64,000 nt of DNA. It comes from Ekhidna lutea (GTDB lineage: Bacteria; Bacteroidota; Bacteroidia; Cytophagales; Cyclobacteriaceae). The notes under the pieces are model-generated. The model had not been told where the DNA came from, ran no database searches, and saw nothing but the letters and a program-made list of their open reading frames with translations. Both the position numbers and the translations under genes were made by a program. Positions 25,043 to 33,718 of this stretch are shown here, piece after piece. The stretch covers positions 434,001 to 498,000 of the forward strand of contig NZ_FZPD01000003.1 of assembly GCF_900188325.1 (NCBI RefSeq), read 5' to 3'. How positions within the stretch are numbered: the first letter of the stretch is position 1; each line of letters opens with the position of its first letter.

Positions 25043-26134
25043 TTATAAAACCTCTCCCAACGCCTCGATGCAATGCTCGTTTTCTTCGGGGCGGCCGACG
25101 GAGATGCGGATGCAGTGAGCGATGGGGTCGTAGAGTGGACGTACGAGTACGCCACGCTTCATCAGTGCATCAAAGACGTGCATTACCTGGTCTCTGTCTT
25201 TCCAAACCGTCATGACGAAGTTGCCATAGGAGGGCACATATTTTACGCCCAGCCGGTCAAATTCCTTGTAGAAGTACTTCAGTCCGCTGGTGTTGTTGTC
25301 GATGGTTTCTTTCAGGAAGTCATCGTCGTTGAGTGCGCCCATGCCTGCCGCCTGTGCCAGCGCCGTAGGCTCAAAGGTGAGCTTGGCTTTTCCCATCGCC
25401 TCGATGATCTTTTCATGGCCCACACCAAAACCGAGTCGGATGCCGGCAATGCCATAGGCTTTGCTAAAGGTTCGAAGCGTCAGAATATTGGGGTAATCCA
25501 TCTCGAGCGAGTTTGGAAACTCCGGATCGAGTGCGGTGGAGTATTCGAAGTAGGCTTCATCCACGATCACCAGGATGTGGTCGGGGACGTGCTGCATGAA
25601 GTTGTCGAGCTCTGCTTTGCTGATACCCGTGCCCGTAGGGTTGTTGCAGTTGGCCAGGTAGATGACCTTGGTGTTTCGGTTGATGCGGCTTTTGATGGCC
25701 TCCAGGTCAAATCCATAGCCTTGCGTCATGGGCATGGCGACACAGCGCACATTGTTGATGCGTGCCCAGTTGTAGATGATGACAAATCCTCCTTCGGAGG
25801 TCAGGAATTCATCTTCTCCTGAGCACAGTGCACGGATGGCAAGCATCAGCACCGACTCGGATCCATTTCCCAGTACGATCTGGTTTTCGGGTTTGCCCAG
25901 TCTTTTGGAAAGTGCTTTTTTCAAGTCTACACTGGCCGGGTCGGGATAGTAGTTGATGGTGTCGTACGCATCGATGACTGCCTGCTTGGATTTTGGTGAA
26001 TAACCGAGCGTGTTTTCATTGTTCCACAGGATAGCAACTCTGTCCCAGCCGTACTCTTCCCTGAGCTGTGGGATGGTCTTTCCAGGCTGGTAGCTTTTGA
26101 TGGCGGCAATGTGATCAGGTATTTGGATGTTCAT
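25043..26134 (-). CDS. PLP aminotransferase, HisC/aromatic type (not in the his operon)
   Basis: 363 residues. Fold type I aminotransferase of the HisC family: GNGSESV near 97, NCNNPTG, DEAYFEY, PLP lysine in TFSKAYGIAGIRLG and a C-terminal RISVGRPEEN. It differs clearly from the HisC half of the fusion protein at 338. It lies at the end of the minus-strand paa genes, so a role with aromatic amino acids (phenylalanine to phenylpyruvate, feeding phenylacetate) is attractive but inferred; a histidinol-phosphate role is the alternative. The gene is visibly richer in G+C than its neighbours on both sides, suggesting a different origin. Confidence 0.85.
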   Translation of the reverse strand: MNIQIPDHIAAIKSYQPGKTIPQLREEYGWDRVAILWNNENTLGYSPKSKQAVIDAYDTINYYPDPASVDLKKALSKRLGKPENQIVLGNGSESVLMLAIRALCSGEDEFLTSEGGFVIIYNWARINNVRCVAMPMTQGYGFDLEAIKSRINRNTKVIYLANCNNPTGTGISKAELDNFMQHVPDHILVIVDEAYFEYSTALDPEFPNSLEMDYPNILTLRTFSKAYGIAGIRLGFGVGHEKIIEAMGKAKLTFEPTALAQAAGMGALNDDDFLKETIDNNTSGLKYFYKEFDRLGVKYVPSYGNFVMTVWKDRDQVMHVFDALMKRGVLVRPLYDPIAHCIRISVGRPEENEHCIEALGEVL

Positions 26135-26195
26135 TTTTCTTTTAGTCGTTGGTAAGTTGGTAATTGGAGCTTGGTATCCTCATTGCACTTATTAA

Positions 26196-26606
26196 CTAAA
26201 CCTCCCATTCTTCTTGCTTCCTAAAGACAACTCCTTTAAACAAGCCGACCAATTCATCCCCTCGGGTAACACGTACAATATACTGCCCCAGGCTTTTAGA
26301 GATGCTTTCTTTTTCAGCGGTGGCGACTAGCTCATCTCCAGCAAAAATGGGTTTGATGTGATTGATCGATGTTTCAATGGAAACGGCTTTTTGTCCGTGG
26401 GAGTTCGAGGCGAACGCAAAAGCTGAATCGGCTAGCGAAAAGGAGATGCCTCCATGCGCCACCCGGTGACCGTTGAGCATTTCTTCCCGCACGGTCATCT
26501 TGATCCGCGCATAGCCTTCCTGTACCTCAAGCACCTCTACTCCCAGCCACTGACTGAAGGAGTCGTTGGCCATCATTTCGGCGACTATTTTTTCTGCGGT
26601 TGTCAT
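26196..26606 (-). CDS. paaI: PaaI-type hotdog thioesterase
   Basis: 136 residues, hotdog fold with the 4HBT motif HRVAHGGISFSLADSAFAFA (about 47-66; H-G-G and the aspartate that orients the water). It hydrolyses aromatic acyl-CoA such as (hydroxy)phenylacetyl-CoA, rescuing CoA from dead-end products of the phenylacetate route. It follows paaH after a 71-base gap containing two dispersed repeats (26618-26639, 26655-26680). Confidence 0.9.
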   Translation of the reverse strand: MTTAEKIVAEMMANDSFSQWLGVEVLEVQEGYARIKMTVREEMLNGHRVAHGGISFSLADSAFAFASNSHGQKAVSIETSINHIKPIFAGDELVATAEKESISKSLGQYIVRVTRGDELVGLFKGVVFRKQEEWEV

Positions 26607-26617
26607 TGTTTGTCTAT

Positions 26618-26680
26618 ACTTCGACAGGCTCAGTATGACAAACGTTTTGTAGTTGTCACCCTGAGTTTATCGAAGGGTCA
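26618..26680. repeat. Pair of dispersed repeats between paaI and paaH
   Basis: Two copies of the CTTCGACAGGCTCAG / CCCTGAGTTTATCGAAGGG type in facing orientation (26618-26639 and 26655-26680). A related, decayed pair occurs at 2634-2690 between hisH and hisA (GAGCCTGTCGAAATGG). The second copy overlaps the end of paaH. Confidence 0.75.
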
Positions 26681-27835
26681 ATAAAACGTTTTTCCTTCCT
26701 TTTTCATTCTTCTCAATAACGGACTGCATCGATACCGGTCTTCACGATACTCGTCGTACAGCGCATCCATTTTCTCTACACACCAGTCAATGCCTTTTTC
26801 ATCGGCCCACTTCAGTAATCCTTTTGGGTAGTTCACGCCTTTGGTCATGGCGGTATCAATGTCTTCCCTGCTGGCGATGTTCAGGAACAGCGCGTCTGCA
26901 GCTTCATTGATGAGCATAGCAAGCGTGCGGTCAAGTATCTGCTGGCCTAGTTTCTCGTCTTTCTTCGGTTCCGGTTTCACGGCTCCTTCGGCATAATCAT
27001 AATAGCCTCTGCCGGATTTTCGTCCAAGAAAGCCAGCTTCTGACATGCGCTTTTGCGTGAAGGATGGCTTGTATCGTGGATCGTAGAAAAACGATGCAAA
27101 AACCGTTTCCGTCACCGTGTAGTTGATGTCGTTTCCAATGAAATCCATCAACTCGAATGGCCCCATGCGAAAGCCACCCAGTTCTTTCATCGCCCAATCA
27201 ATTGTAGCAAAGTCGGCTATTCCTTCTTCGTACATGCGTAGCGATTCGCCATAGAATGGTCGTGCCACCCGGTTTACAATAAAACCCGGTGTGTCTTTGG
27301 CCAATACGGTTAATTTTTTCCAGCTATCTACCCAGTCTTTGGCTTGTTGGGTGGTTTCTTCTGCTGTTTGTACGGCAGGAATGATCTCCACCAATGGCAT
27401 CAACGGAGCAGGGTTGAAGAAATGAATGCCCACAAATCGGGAAGGATCTTTCAATGATGCTCCAATGGATGCCAATGAAAGCGAAGAGGTGTTGGAAGCA
27501 ATGATGGTGTCTTCGCGTACAATTTCCTCGACTGCTTTAAACACCTTTTGCTTGATCTCCAGATTCTCTACGATCGCCTCGATGACCAAATCCGAGTTTT
27601 CGAAATATTGCTGGTCTTCGGTGAAGTCGATTCGTCCAAGAATCTTATCAGCTGTGGCCTGATCGATTTTTTCTTTTTCCACCAGTCGGTTCATCACCTT
27701 CACCAGGCTGGCGGATGATTTTTCCAGGATGTCATTGTTGGTATCGTTGATCACCACATCCCATCCGGCCGTGGCGGCTACCTGCGCTATTCCGGTTCCC
27801 ATGGTTCCGGCTCCTATCACACTTAATTTTGGCAT
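26678..27835 (-). CDS. paaH: 3-hydroxyacyl-CoA dehydrogenase PaaH
   Basis: 385 residues. N-terminal Rossmann domain with GAGTMGTGIAQVAA (about 8-21) and the acidic end of strand 2 (VVINDTN), then the catalytic segment NTSSLSLASI, HFFNPAPLMPLVEI, and the C-terminal 3HCDH domain with a second repeat. It oxidises 3-hydroxyadipyl-CoA with NAD+ in phenylacetate degradation. Its start overlaps the stop of paaG (TAATG). Confidence 0.9.
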   Translation of the reverse strand: MPKLSVIGAGTMGTGIAQVAATAGWDVVINDTNNDILEKSSASLVKVMNRLVEKEKIDQATADKILGRIDFTEDQQYFENSDLVIEAIVENLEIKQKVFKAVEEIVREDTIIASNTSSLSLASIGASLKDPSRFVGIHFFNPAPLMPLVEIIPAVQTAEETTQQAKDWVDSWKKLTVLAKDTPGFIVNRVARPFYGESLRMYEEGIADFATIDWAMKELGGFRMGPFELMDFIGNDINYTVTETVFASFFYDPRYKPSFTQKRMSEAGFLGRKSGRGYYDYAEGAVKPEPKKDEKLGQQILDRTLAMLINEAADALFLNIASREDIDTAMTKGVNYPKGLLKWADEKGIDWCVEKMDALYDEYREDRYRCSPLLRRMKKEGKTFY

Positions 27836-28614
27836 TACTCTCCTTTAAAATTCGGTTTTCGTTTCTCGATGAAGGCCTGCACGCCTTCTTTGTAGTCGTG
27901 GGTTTCGGTGGCTTTGAACTGCCACTCTTTTTCCATTTCAAGCTGCTGGTTTAGATCATTAGTAAATGATTGGTTCAGCAAATGCTTCGTGTATGCCAGC
28001 CCTTTAGTTGGCATATTAGCCAGCTTCTGCGCAATCTTCTTAGCTTCCTCTGCAAACAAATCGTCGCTAAAAACTTTGTAAATCATGCCCATCTGCTCTG
28101 CTTCGATTGCAGACACTTTATCGCCTAACATCATCAAAGCGGATGCTTTTCCGAATCCAATGATTCTTGGAAGCATGAATGTCCCGCCACTATCCGGTAC
28201 CAATCCTATTTTGCTGAATGCCTGGATGAAGGCAGATGATTCGGTGGCTACACACACATCACAAGCCAAAGCGATGTTGGCTCCTGCTCCAGCTGCCACT
28301 CCATTCACTGCAGCGATGATTGGCTTTTCAATGCTTCTGATCTGCCGGATAATCGGATTGTAGTGTTCGTCCACGATCTGCTCAATCTCCAGTCCATTGT
28401 CGGCAATGGCTTCCTGCAGGTCCTGCCCGGCACAAAAGGCTTTGCCATTTCCGGTGAGCATGATAGCTCGCACGGAATTGTCTTTAGCGAACTCATCCAG
28501 TGCTTTTTGTACAGCGAGTGCCAGCTCTTTATTGAAGCTATTGAAGACATCCGGCCGGTTGAAGGTCAGGATGCCAAGGTTATCTTTTTTGGTTATTTGA
28601 AGGGTGTCTGACAT
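27835..28614 (-). CDS. paaG: Enoyl-CoA hydratase/isomerase PaaG
   Basis: 259 residues, crotonase fold. Oxyanion-hole segments GKAFCAGQDLQEA (about 56-68) and AAVNGVAAGAGANIAL (about 103-118), and the catalytic acid region IGLVPDSGGTFMLPR. The aspartate in VPDSGG is typical of PaaG, which isomerises the ring 1,2-epoxide of phenylacetyl-CoA to the oxepin; PaaF-type hydratases are the alternative. It is coupled to paaH. The upstream side faces a plus-strand gene, so a promoter should lie between 28615 and 28707. Confidence 0.87.
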   Translation of the reverse strand: MSDTLQITKKDNLGILTFNRPDVFNSFNKELALAVQKALDEFAKDNSVRAIMLTGNGKAFCAGQDLQEAIADNGLEIEQIVDEHYNPIIRQIRSIEKPIIAAVNGVAAGAGANIALACDVCVATESSAFIQAFSKIGLVPDSGGTFMLPRIIGFGKASALMMLGDKVSAIEAEQMGMIYKVFSDDLFAEEAKKIAQKLANMPTKGLAYTKHLLNQSFTNDLNQQLEMEKEWQFKATETHDYKEGVQAFIEKRKPNFKGE

Positions 28615-28707
28615 GTGGTTAATGTTTGGAATGCGAAGTTAAGAATTCTTGTCTTCCTTGGCAGTGAGAATGCTTCGTTATCTTTAAAGTAGACTAATTA
28701 CACTGCT

Positions 28708-29223
28708 ATGAAAAAAGTACTCACATTCACACTTATTTTGATCGCGCTTTCAACGTATTCTCAAGATGGGAATAGGGAGCAAATTTCGAATGCTATCAAC
28801 ACCATGGTAGAAGGCTGGAAAGCGGGGAACGGAGAATTATTTGCAAGCCCATTTACAGATGATGCTACCTTCAAAACATGGTTTGGACTGGAGATTAATG
28901 GTAAGGAAGCTATCGCTGAAGGTCATAATTTCATCTTTAAGTATTTCTATGCGAATACTGTTTGGAATCTGAAAGTTGATAAGATTCGGTTTTTGACTGA
29001 CGATTTTGCACTTGCTTATTGTTCGGGAGCGATTTTTAAGATGGGAGCGACAGAAAAAACAGAGCCTGATTGTGTTCCACTAGCGGTATTTCAGAGGATT
29101 GATGAACAATGGAAAATAGTTTCATTTCAGAATACTCTATATGCCGTAGGTGAGGGTGGCAAGAGCCCAGGTGATGCAGGTGTGGCTAAACAGGCTATTT
29201 GGGAGAAGGTTGGGAGTAGATAA
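28708..29223 (+). CDS. Secreted NTF2-like (SnoaL/DUF4440-type) protein
   Basis: 171 residues with a signal peptide (MKKVLTFTLILIALSTYSQ). The body follows the NTF2-like pattern: helix INTMVEGWKAGNGELFASPF, then FTDDATFKTWFG, a C-terminal strand pair QRIDEQWKIVSFQNTLY. Such small cone-shaped domains bind or convert small molecules; no function can be given. It interrupts the paa genes on the opposite strand, dividing them into paaE-D and paaG-I blocks. Confidence 0.75.
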   Translation: MKKVLTFTLILIALSTYSQDGNREQISNAINTMVEGWKAGNGELFASPFTDDATFKTWFGLEINGKEAIAEGHNFIFKYFYANTVWNLKVDKIRFLTDDFALAYCSGAIFKMGATEKTEPDCVPLAVFQRIDEQWKIVSFQNTLYAVGEGGKSPGDAGVAKQAIWEKVGSR

Positions 29224-29508
29224 TATTAATTATTTGAGTTTTTCTTTTCCTATCCTTCAATATAGGGAAGGCTCTTCTTTTTTTTGCCTAAAGTCCACTC
29301 CGTCCGTGGTGGGCTACACTTTTTTCATTTATAAAAAAATGCACATTAAATCTAGACAAAATCAATCCAGCTTACGCGCTAGCCCAACACGTGATTTTGA
29401 CGGAGCTCGCCTGTAGCGAGCATGGATTAGCACGCATTTCATAGCAAAAAAGATTTAGGATCATTTCTCCCAATTGGGACTTCTAGCTTGCTTCTTGTTT
29501 CTTGATGC
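29224..29508. other. Non-coding spacer with small hairpins
   Basis: 285 bases without a gene between the NTF2-like gene and the paaD stop. A weak terminator-like stem (CCTTC at 29254, GAAGG at 29267) followed by a T-run lies 30 bases after the plus-strand stop. Further on there is a perfect GCTCGC-CTGTA-GCGAGC hairpin (about 29406-29422) and the phrase TTACGCGCTAGCCCAACA, which resembles TTACGCTAGCCCAGCA at about 42746. Confidence 0.5.
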
Positions 29509-29997
29509 TTAATGACACTTAAAATAATCAAACGGCTCCAGGCAGTCGTTGCACTTGAAGAGAGACTTGCAAGCGGTAGAGCCAAATTCACTTAAAAGCT
29601 GGGTGTTTTTTGAACCACATTGCGGGCATTCGATATCTTCCGGATTAGTGGGATTCGGAGGAGCAATACCGTATGCTTTGAGTTTTTGCTTGCCTTCTTC
29701 CGTCATCCATTCGGTGGTCCAGGCAGGGGAAAGGACAGTTGTGATTTTGAAATGATCAATGCCTTCTTTTTTCAAGGCATTGTGGATGTCTTTTTCAATT
29801 TCCAGCATGGCCGGACAGCCGGAATAGGTAGGGGTGATGATCACTTCCACAAAATCATCGGTGATGAGTACATCGCGCACAATGCCCAGATCAGTAACTG
29901 AGATAACCGGTATTTCCGGATCGGTTACGTTTTCAAGGATTTGGTAAATCGTTGATTGGTTAATTAGTTGATTCGTATTTGTCCTTTCTTCGCTCAT
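29509..29997 (-). CDS. paaD: Phenylacetyl-CoA epoxidase assembly subunit PaaD
   Basis: 162 residues. An N-terminal MIP18/DUF59 domain (NVTDPEIPVISVTDLGIV at about 22-39, TPTYSGCPAM) and a C-terminal zinc ribbon with CPQCGS and CNDCLEPFDYFKC. PaaD is thought to mature the di-iron centre of the PaaAC oxygenase. Fifth gene of the paaE-A-B-C-D set; 39 bases after paaC. Confidence 0.93.
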   Translation of the reverse strand: MSEERTNTNQLINQSTIYQILENVTDPEIPVISVTDLGIVRDVLITDDFVEVIITPTYSGCPAMLEIEKDIHNALKKEGIDHFKITTVLSPAWTTEWMTEEGKQKLKAYGIAPPNPTNPEDIECPQCGSKNTQLLSEFGSTACKSLFKCNDCLEPFDYFKCH

Positions 29998-30036
29998 CTG
30001 CCTAATTAACTATTTAACTAGTCGACTAGTTTCCAA

Positions 30037-30792
30037 TCACCACTCCTGACCCGGATAGGCTCTTTGCAGAAACTGTAAATCTGAAAGTATGTAGCCGAGG
30101 TGCTCGGTATGACGACCGTCTTTTCCACCTTCATGTGTGTAGGTGCTTTCCGGAACTTCTAAAGTTGCTTCCGTTAGAATCTCACGGATTTTCGCATCAC
30201 GCTTTTCTTTCAAAGCAGCCAAATTAACACCATAACCTTCTTCAAAAGCCTTGGTCTCCGTTTCATTCGGTTTCGTTAGTTCTCCGGAATACGACCAAAG
30301 CTCATCTATCGCAGCTTTCATCCGATCGTGACTTTCTTCAGTTCCATCTCCCAAACGGATGACCCAGTCACCACTCCACTTTACATGATAAAGTGCTTCT
30401 TTATGTGATTTTCCTGCAATGGCAGCTAATCGCTCATCCTTACTATTGATTAACATTTCATAGAAATGCACGCTGTAGGTATCGAATAAAAATTGCCTGA
30501 ATATCGTTTGGGCGAAATCGCCGTTGGGTTGCTCCACCAATTGGACATTTCGATAATCCCATGCATCCCGGAATGCCACGATTTCATCCTCACTTTTACC
30601 TTCGTCTTGTATCTCAGCAGCATACTGATACCACATCCTGCATTGCCCAATCAAATCAAGGCTGATGTTTGACATGGCGATATCCTGCTCTAGGATGGGC
30701 CCATGGCCACACCATTCTGCGAGGCGCTGGCCCAGGATCAGACTAGAGTCTGCGTGTTGTAGTACGTAGTTATATAAGTTTTGATCTTTCAT
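30037..30792 (-). CDS. paaC: Phenylacetyl-CoA epoxidase structural subunit PaaC
   Basis: 251 residues, ferritin-like helical protein without the full set of iron ligands. Typical start of the family (LQHADSSLILGQRLAEWCGHGP) and the later helices SHKEALYHVKWSGDWVIRLG and HTEHLGYILSDLQFLQRAYPG. It pairs with PaaA in the ring-1,2-epoxidase complex that adds oxygen to phenylacetyl-CoA. Confidence 0.95.
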   Translation of the reverse strand: MKDQNLYNYVLQHADSSLILGQRLAEWCGHGPILEQDIAMSNISLDLIGQCRMWYQYAAEIQDEGKSEDEIVAFRDAWDYRNVQLVEQPNGDFAQTIFRQFLFDTYSVHFYEMLINSKDERLAAIAGKSHKEALYHVKWSGDWVIRLGDGTEESHDRMKAAIDELWSYSGELTKPNETETKAFEEGYGVNLAALKEKRDAKIREILTEATLEVPESTYTHEGGKDGRHTEHLGYILSDLQFLQRAYPGQEW

Positions 30793-30877
30793 TTATAAGT
30801 CAACAGTTGATTAGTCGACAGTCTACAGACTTCAGGCCAAACTGAGGACTGTTGTCTGAAAGGCTGTTGACTTCATG

Positions 30878-31159
30878 TCACATATGCTTTACTTCGTCAG
30901 GCAAGTCATAAAATGTTGGATGCCTATACACCTTATCTTTTGCCGGCTCATACAATGGATCGGAATCGTCCGGATCTGAAGCGGTGATAAATTCTGATTT
31001 CACTACCCAGATACTTACACCTTCATTTCTTCGTGTGTATACATCTCTGGCATTCTGAATTGCCATCTCCTCATCTGCAGCGTGAAGGCTACCCACATGC
31101 TTGTGGTTTAGTCCTGCTTTACTTCTGATAAATATTTCCCAAAGGGGCCAGTTTTTCAT
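30878..31159 (-). CDS. paaB: Phenylacetyl-CoA epoxidase subunit PaaB
   Basis: 93 residues, usual length. Recognised by WEIFIRSKAGLNHKHVGSLHA at the N-terminus (shortened here to the key pattern) and ARDVYTRRNEGVSIWVV. PaaB bridges PaaAC heterodimers in the epoxidase complex. In this genome it is separated from paaA by a broken four-helix-bundle gene at 31177-31575. Confidence 0.93.
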   Translation of the reverse strand: MKNWPLWEIFIRSKAGLNHKHVGSLHAADEEMAIQNARDVYTRRNEGVSIWVVKSEFITASDPDDSDPLYEPAKDKVYRHPTFYDLPDEVKHM

Positions 31160-31176
31160 AGTTTTTGGTTAATTCG

Positions 31177-31575
31177 TTAAATAGTTGATTGGTTAATTGG
31201 TTTCCTGTCTTCCTCTTTTCTATTCTTTAAATAAGTAATATAACCATTCAACATCCTAATCAATTCTTCATATTGGGCATTGTAAATGCTGAAAGTTTCT
31301 TCATTCAAATACCCTTCATCTAATGCAACAGTCAAGTGATCAAAAGTTTCAATTAAACTACCCCTTGCGGTTCTGCAAAATTGAATATTCTCCTGAAAAT
31401 GAAATCATCCATGACCTTCAGCAATATTTGCTGAGATTGACCGGGACGATCTTATGATTTGATCAACGAGTTTATATTTTTCTTCTGTTGGAAATGATTT
31501 ACTCAGCTTTGAAATTTCATTTCTGAAAACTCTAGCCTTTTTCCAAACTTCTAAATCTGTTATTCCAAGACTCAC
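31177..31575 (-). pseudogene. Four-helix-bundle protein (23S rRNA-intervening-sequence family), broken by a stop codon
   Basis: Reading frame of 133 codons from GTG at 31575 to TAA at 31177 with no frameshift, but codon 57 is TGA (31405-31407). Upstream of it: LEVWKKARVFRNEISKLS and SSRSISANIAEGHG; downstream: FHFQENIQFCRTARGSL, LNEETFSIYNAQYEEL. In the family the residue after the EGxG motif is nearly always arginine, so CGA to TGA is the likely change. These small proteins occur as insertions in 23S rRNA genes and as free genes scattered in Bacteroidota. This one was inserted between paaA and paaB in the same direction and seems to have decayed recently. Confidence 0.85.
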
Positions 31576-31602
31576 TAATTAACTACTCTACTAATTAACT
31601 AA

Positions 31603-32544
31603 CTAAGCAGCTTGCTGCTTTTTCGCTTTCTTCTCTGCATGAGCTGCTGCAGCCTCTCTCACCCAGGCACCATTGTCGTAAGCATTTCTTCGGGCATCCA
31701 CTCTTTGCTTATTGCATGGACCATTCCCTTTAATCACATTGAAAAACTCTTCCCAATTGATCTCACCAAAATCGTAGTGTCCACGCTCTTCATTCCACTT
31801 CAAATCTTTATCCGGAATGGTAATGCCCAACAAATCTGCCTGTGGTTTAGATACATCCACAAATTTTTGGCGAAGTTCATCATTGGTAAATCGTTTGATT
31901 CCCCATCGCATGGATTGCTCTGTGTGAGTAGAATCCTTGTCTTGCGGGCCAAACATCATGAGTGAAGGCCACCACCATCTATTCAGTGCATCCTGGGCCA
32001 TTTTCTTTTGCTCCTCTGAACCACGACAAAGCGTAAGCATGATCTCAAATCCCTGGCGCTGGTGGAAAGATTCTTCTTTACATACTCTTACCATTGCTCT
32101 TGCATAAGGGCCATAAGAAGCACGACATAATGGAACCTGATTCATGATTGCAGCACCATCAACTAACCAGCCGATGGCACCCATATCCGCCCAGGTAAGT
32201 GTAGGATAGTTGAAAATGGATGAATATTTTGCTTTGCCGGAATGTAAATCCTGAAGGAGCTGATCTCTTTCTATCCCGAGCGTTTCGCATGCACTATAGA
32301 GATATAGTCCATGACCTGCTTCGTCCTGCACCTTTGCTAATGCGGCTGCTTTTCTTCTCAATGAAGGCGCTCTGGTGATCCAGTTGGCTTCCGGTAGCAT
32401 CCCCACGATTTCAGAATGAGCATGCTGAGAGATTTGACGGATTAATGTCTTGCGATAATTCTCCGGCATCCAATCTTTTGGTTCGATCCGAATGTCCTTG
32501 TCAATCTTCTCGTTGAACCGATCTTCTAAACTCTTTATATCCAT
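31603..32544 (-). CDS. paaA: Phenylacetyl-CoA epoxidase catalytic subunit PaaA
   Basis: 313 residues, ferritin-like di-iron oxygenase subunit. Iron-ligand segments [14 protein letters not shown] (E75, H78) and [14 protein letters not shown] (E157/E158, H161) are intact. It epoxidises the ring of phenylacetyl-CoA using electrons from PaaE. The C-terminal tail is alanine/lysine-rich. It follows paaE by about 60 bases. Confidence 0.95.
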   Translation of the reverse strand: MDIKSLEDRFNEKIDKDIRIEPKDWMPENYRKTLIRQISQHAHSEIVGMLPEANWITRAPSLRRKAAALAKVQDEAGHGLYLYSACETLGIERDQLLQDLHSGKAKYSSIFNYPTLTWADMGAIGWLVDGAAIMNQVPLCRASYGPYARAMVRVCKEESFHQRQGFEIMLTLCRGSEEQKKMAQDALNRWWWPSLMMFGPQDKDSTHTEQSMRWGIKRFTNDELRQKFVDVSKPQADLLGITIPDKDLKWNEERGHYDFGEINWEEFFNVIKGNGPCNKQRVDARRNAYDNGAWVREAAAAHAEKKAKKQQAA

Positions 32545-32604
32545 CTTCTAATCCTTTGTTTCAAAGTTACTTAACACCTTTCAAATGCGCATTGTTCGGT
32601 GGCG

Positions 32605-33669
32605 TCAAACATCAAAATTCAACTTCACCTTGTCCGTCTTTGGATATGACTGGCAACTTAACACTAACCCTCTTTCTAGCTCGTCTGGTTCCAATGCGTA
32701 GTTCACATCCATTTCTACCTCACCTTCCTCGAGTTTACAAACACATGTCGAACATACCCCGCCTTTGCATGCATAAGGTAGATCAGCACCATTATCAAAA
32801 GCCACATCCAGAATTGATTTGTCTGAATCATAAGGGAAGGTCATGCTGTTTCCATCAAGAACTACTGTGATTTCAGCGTGTGCTTTTTCATGTGTGATTT
32901 CTTTGTCCCTTCCACCCAATTTTCCGACAGGAGAAGTAAATAGTTCCAAATGAATTCTCTCCTCAGGAACGCCAAGGTTCTTTAATTCGCTTTGTACGGC
33001 GAGCATCATTTCTTCCGGGCCACAAGTAAAGTAATGATCCACAGATTCAGGATCGAAGAATCGACCGGCGTACCCCTGAATTTTTTCTTCATTAATTCGC
33101 CCATTAAACAGATCGGATTCTTGTCGTTCCTTACTCAGTACATGATACAGGCTGAATCTTCCCATGTAGCGATTTTTCAATGCTTCGAGCCTTTCCTGAA
33201 AAATGATTGTGCTGGTTCGCCTGTTCCCATAAAAGAGCGTGAATTCACTTTCTGGCTCAGTTCGTAACGTTGTTTCTATGATTGAGATGATCGGTGTAAT
33301 CCCACTGCCACTAGCGAATGCAACATAAGAATTAGCATTCTCCGGATCAAGTGGAACATAGAAATGGCCGTGTGGAGGGTTTACTTCAACTTCATCGCCG
33401 ACTTTGAGTTCTTCATTGGCATACGTTGAAAAGGCTCCACCATCTAATTTTTTAATCGCTACGGTTAATTGTTCATCGATCGGGCAAGAGCAGATAGAGT
33501 ATGAACGACGAATATCTTCCCCGTTTATGTCTTTCTTGAGTGTTAGGTGCTGCCCTTGAATAAATGTGAACGCCTCCCTCAAATCATCAGGAACGTCAAA
33601 TGTCACTTCGACAGATTCCTCTGTTGGTCTTAATATTTCTGTTACTCTAAGTGAATGAAATTTTGCCAT
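32605..33669 (-). CDS. paaE: Phenylacetyl-CoA epoxidase reductase PaaE
   Basis: 354 residues. FAD-binding domain (RRSYSICSCP, about 53-62), NAD(P)-binding domain (ASGSGITPIISII about 119-131; TCGPEEMML), and a C-terminal plant-type 2Fe-2S ferredoxin domain (ACKGGVCSTCVCKL, then C about 340). It transfers electrons from NADPH to the PaaA di-iron site. First gene of the minus-strand paa unit, so the operon promoter should lie just upstream. Confidence 0.95.
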   Translation of the reverse strand: MAKFHSLRVTEILRPTEESVEVTFDVPDDLREAFTFIQGQHLTLKKDINGEDIRRSYSICSCPIDEQLTVAIKKLDGGAFSTYANEELKVGDEVEVNPPHGHFYVPLDPENANSYVAFASGSGITPIISIIETTLRTEPESEFTLFYGNRRTSTIIFQERLEALKNRYMGRFSLYHVLSKERQESDLFNGRINEEKIQGYAGRFFDPESVDHYFTCGPEEMMLAVQSELKNLGVPEERIHLELFTSPVGKLGGRDKEITHEKAHAEITVVLDGNSMTFPYDSDKSILDVAFDNGADLPYACKGGVCSTCVCKLEEGEVEMDVNYALEPDELERGLVLSCQSYPKTDKVKLNFDV

Positions 33670-33688
33670 GTCTATTTTTTGGGTGAGG

Positions 33689-33696
33689 CAAAGCTA
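33689..33696 (-). promoter_or_regulatory. paaE: Possible -7 promoter box of the paa operon
   Basis: TAGCTTTG on the minus strand, 20 bases before the paaE start, fits the Bacteroidota sigma-A -7 consensus TAnnTTTG exactly. I see no convincing -33 TTTG element at the usual distance, so the call is weak. Confidence 0.35.
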
Positions 33697-33718
33697 ACCA
33701 TCGAAAGGAATTTTGAGG

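Noticed and set aside
25073-25822. Long open frame of 249 codons opposite the aminotransferase gene
   Set aside because: It is a shadow made by the high G+C third positions of the aminotransferase gene; it has no family signature, whereas the minus strand has all PLP-enzyme motifs.
31405-31407. Recoded TGA (selenocysteine or programmed read-through) in the four-helix-bundle gene
   Set aside because: The family has arginine here, not a redox residue, and no SECIS-like hairpin is evident after the codon; a CGA to TGA change is simpler.
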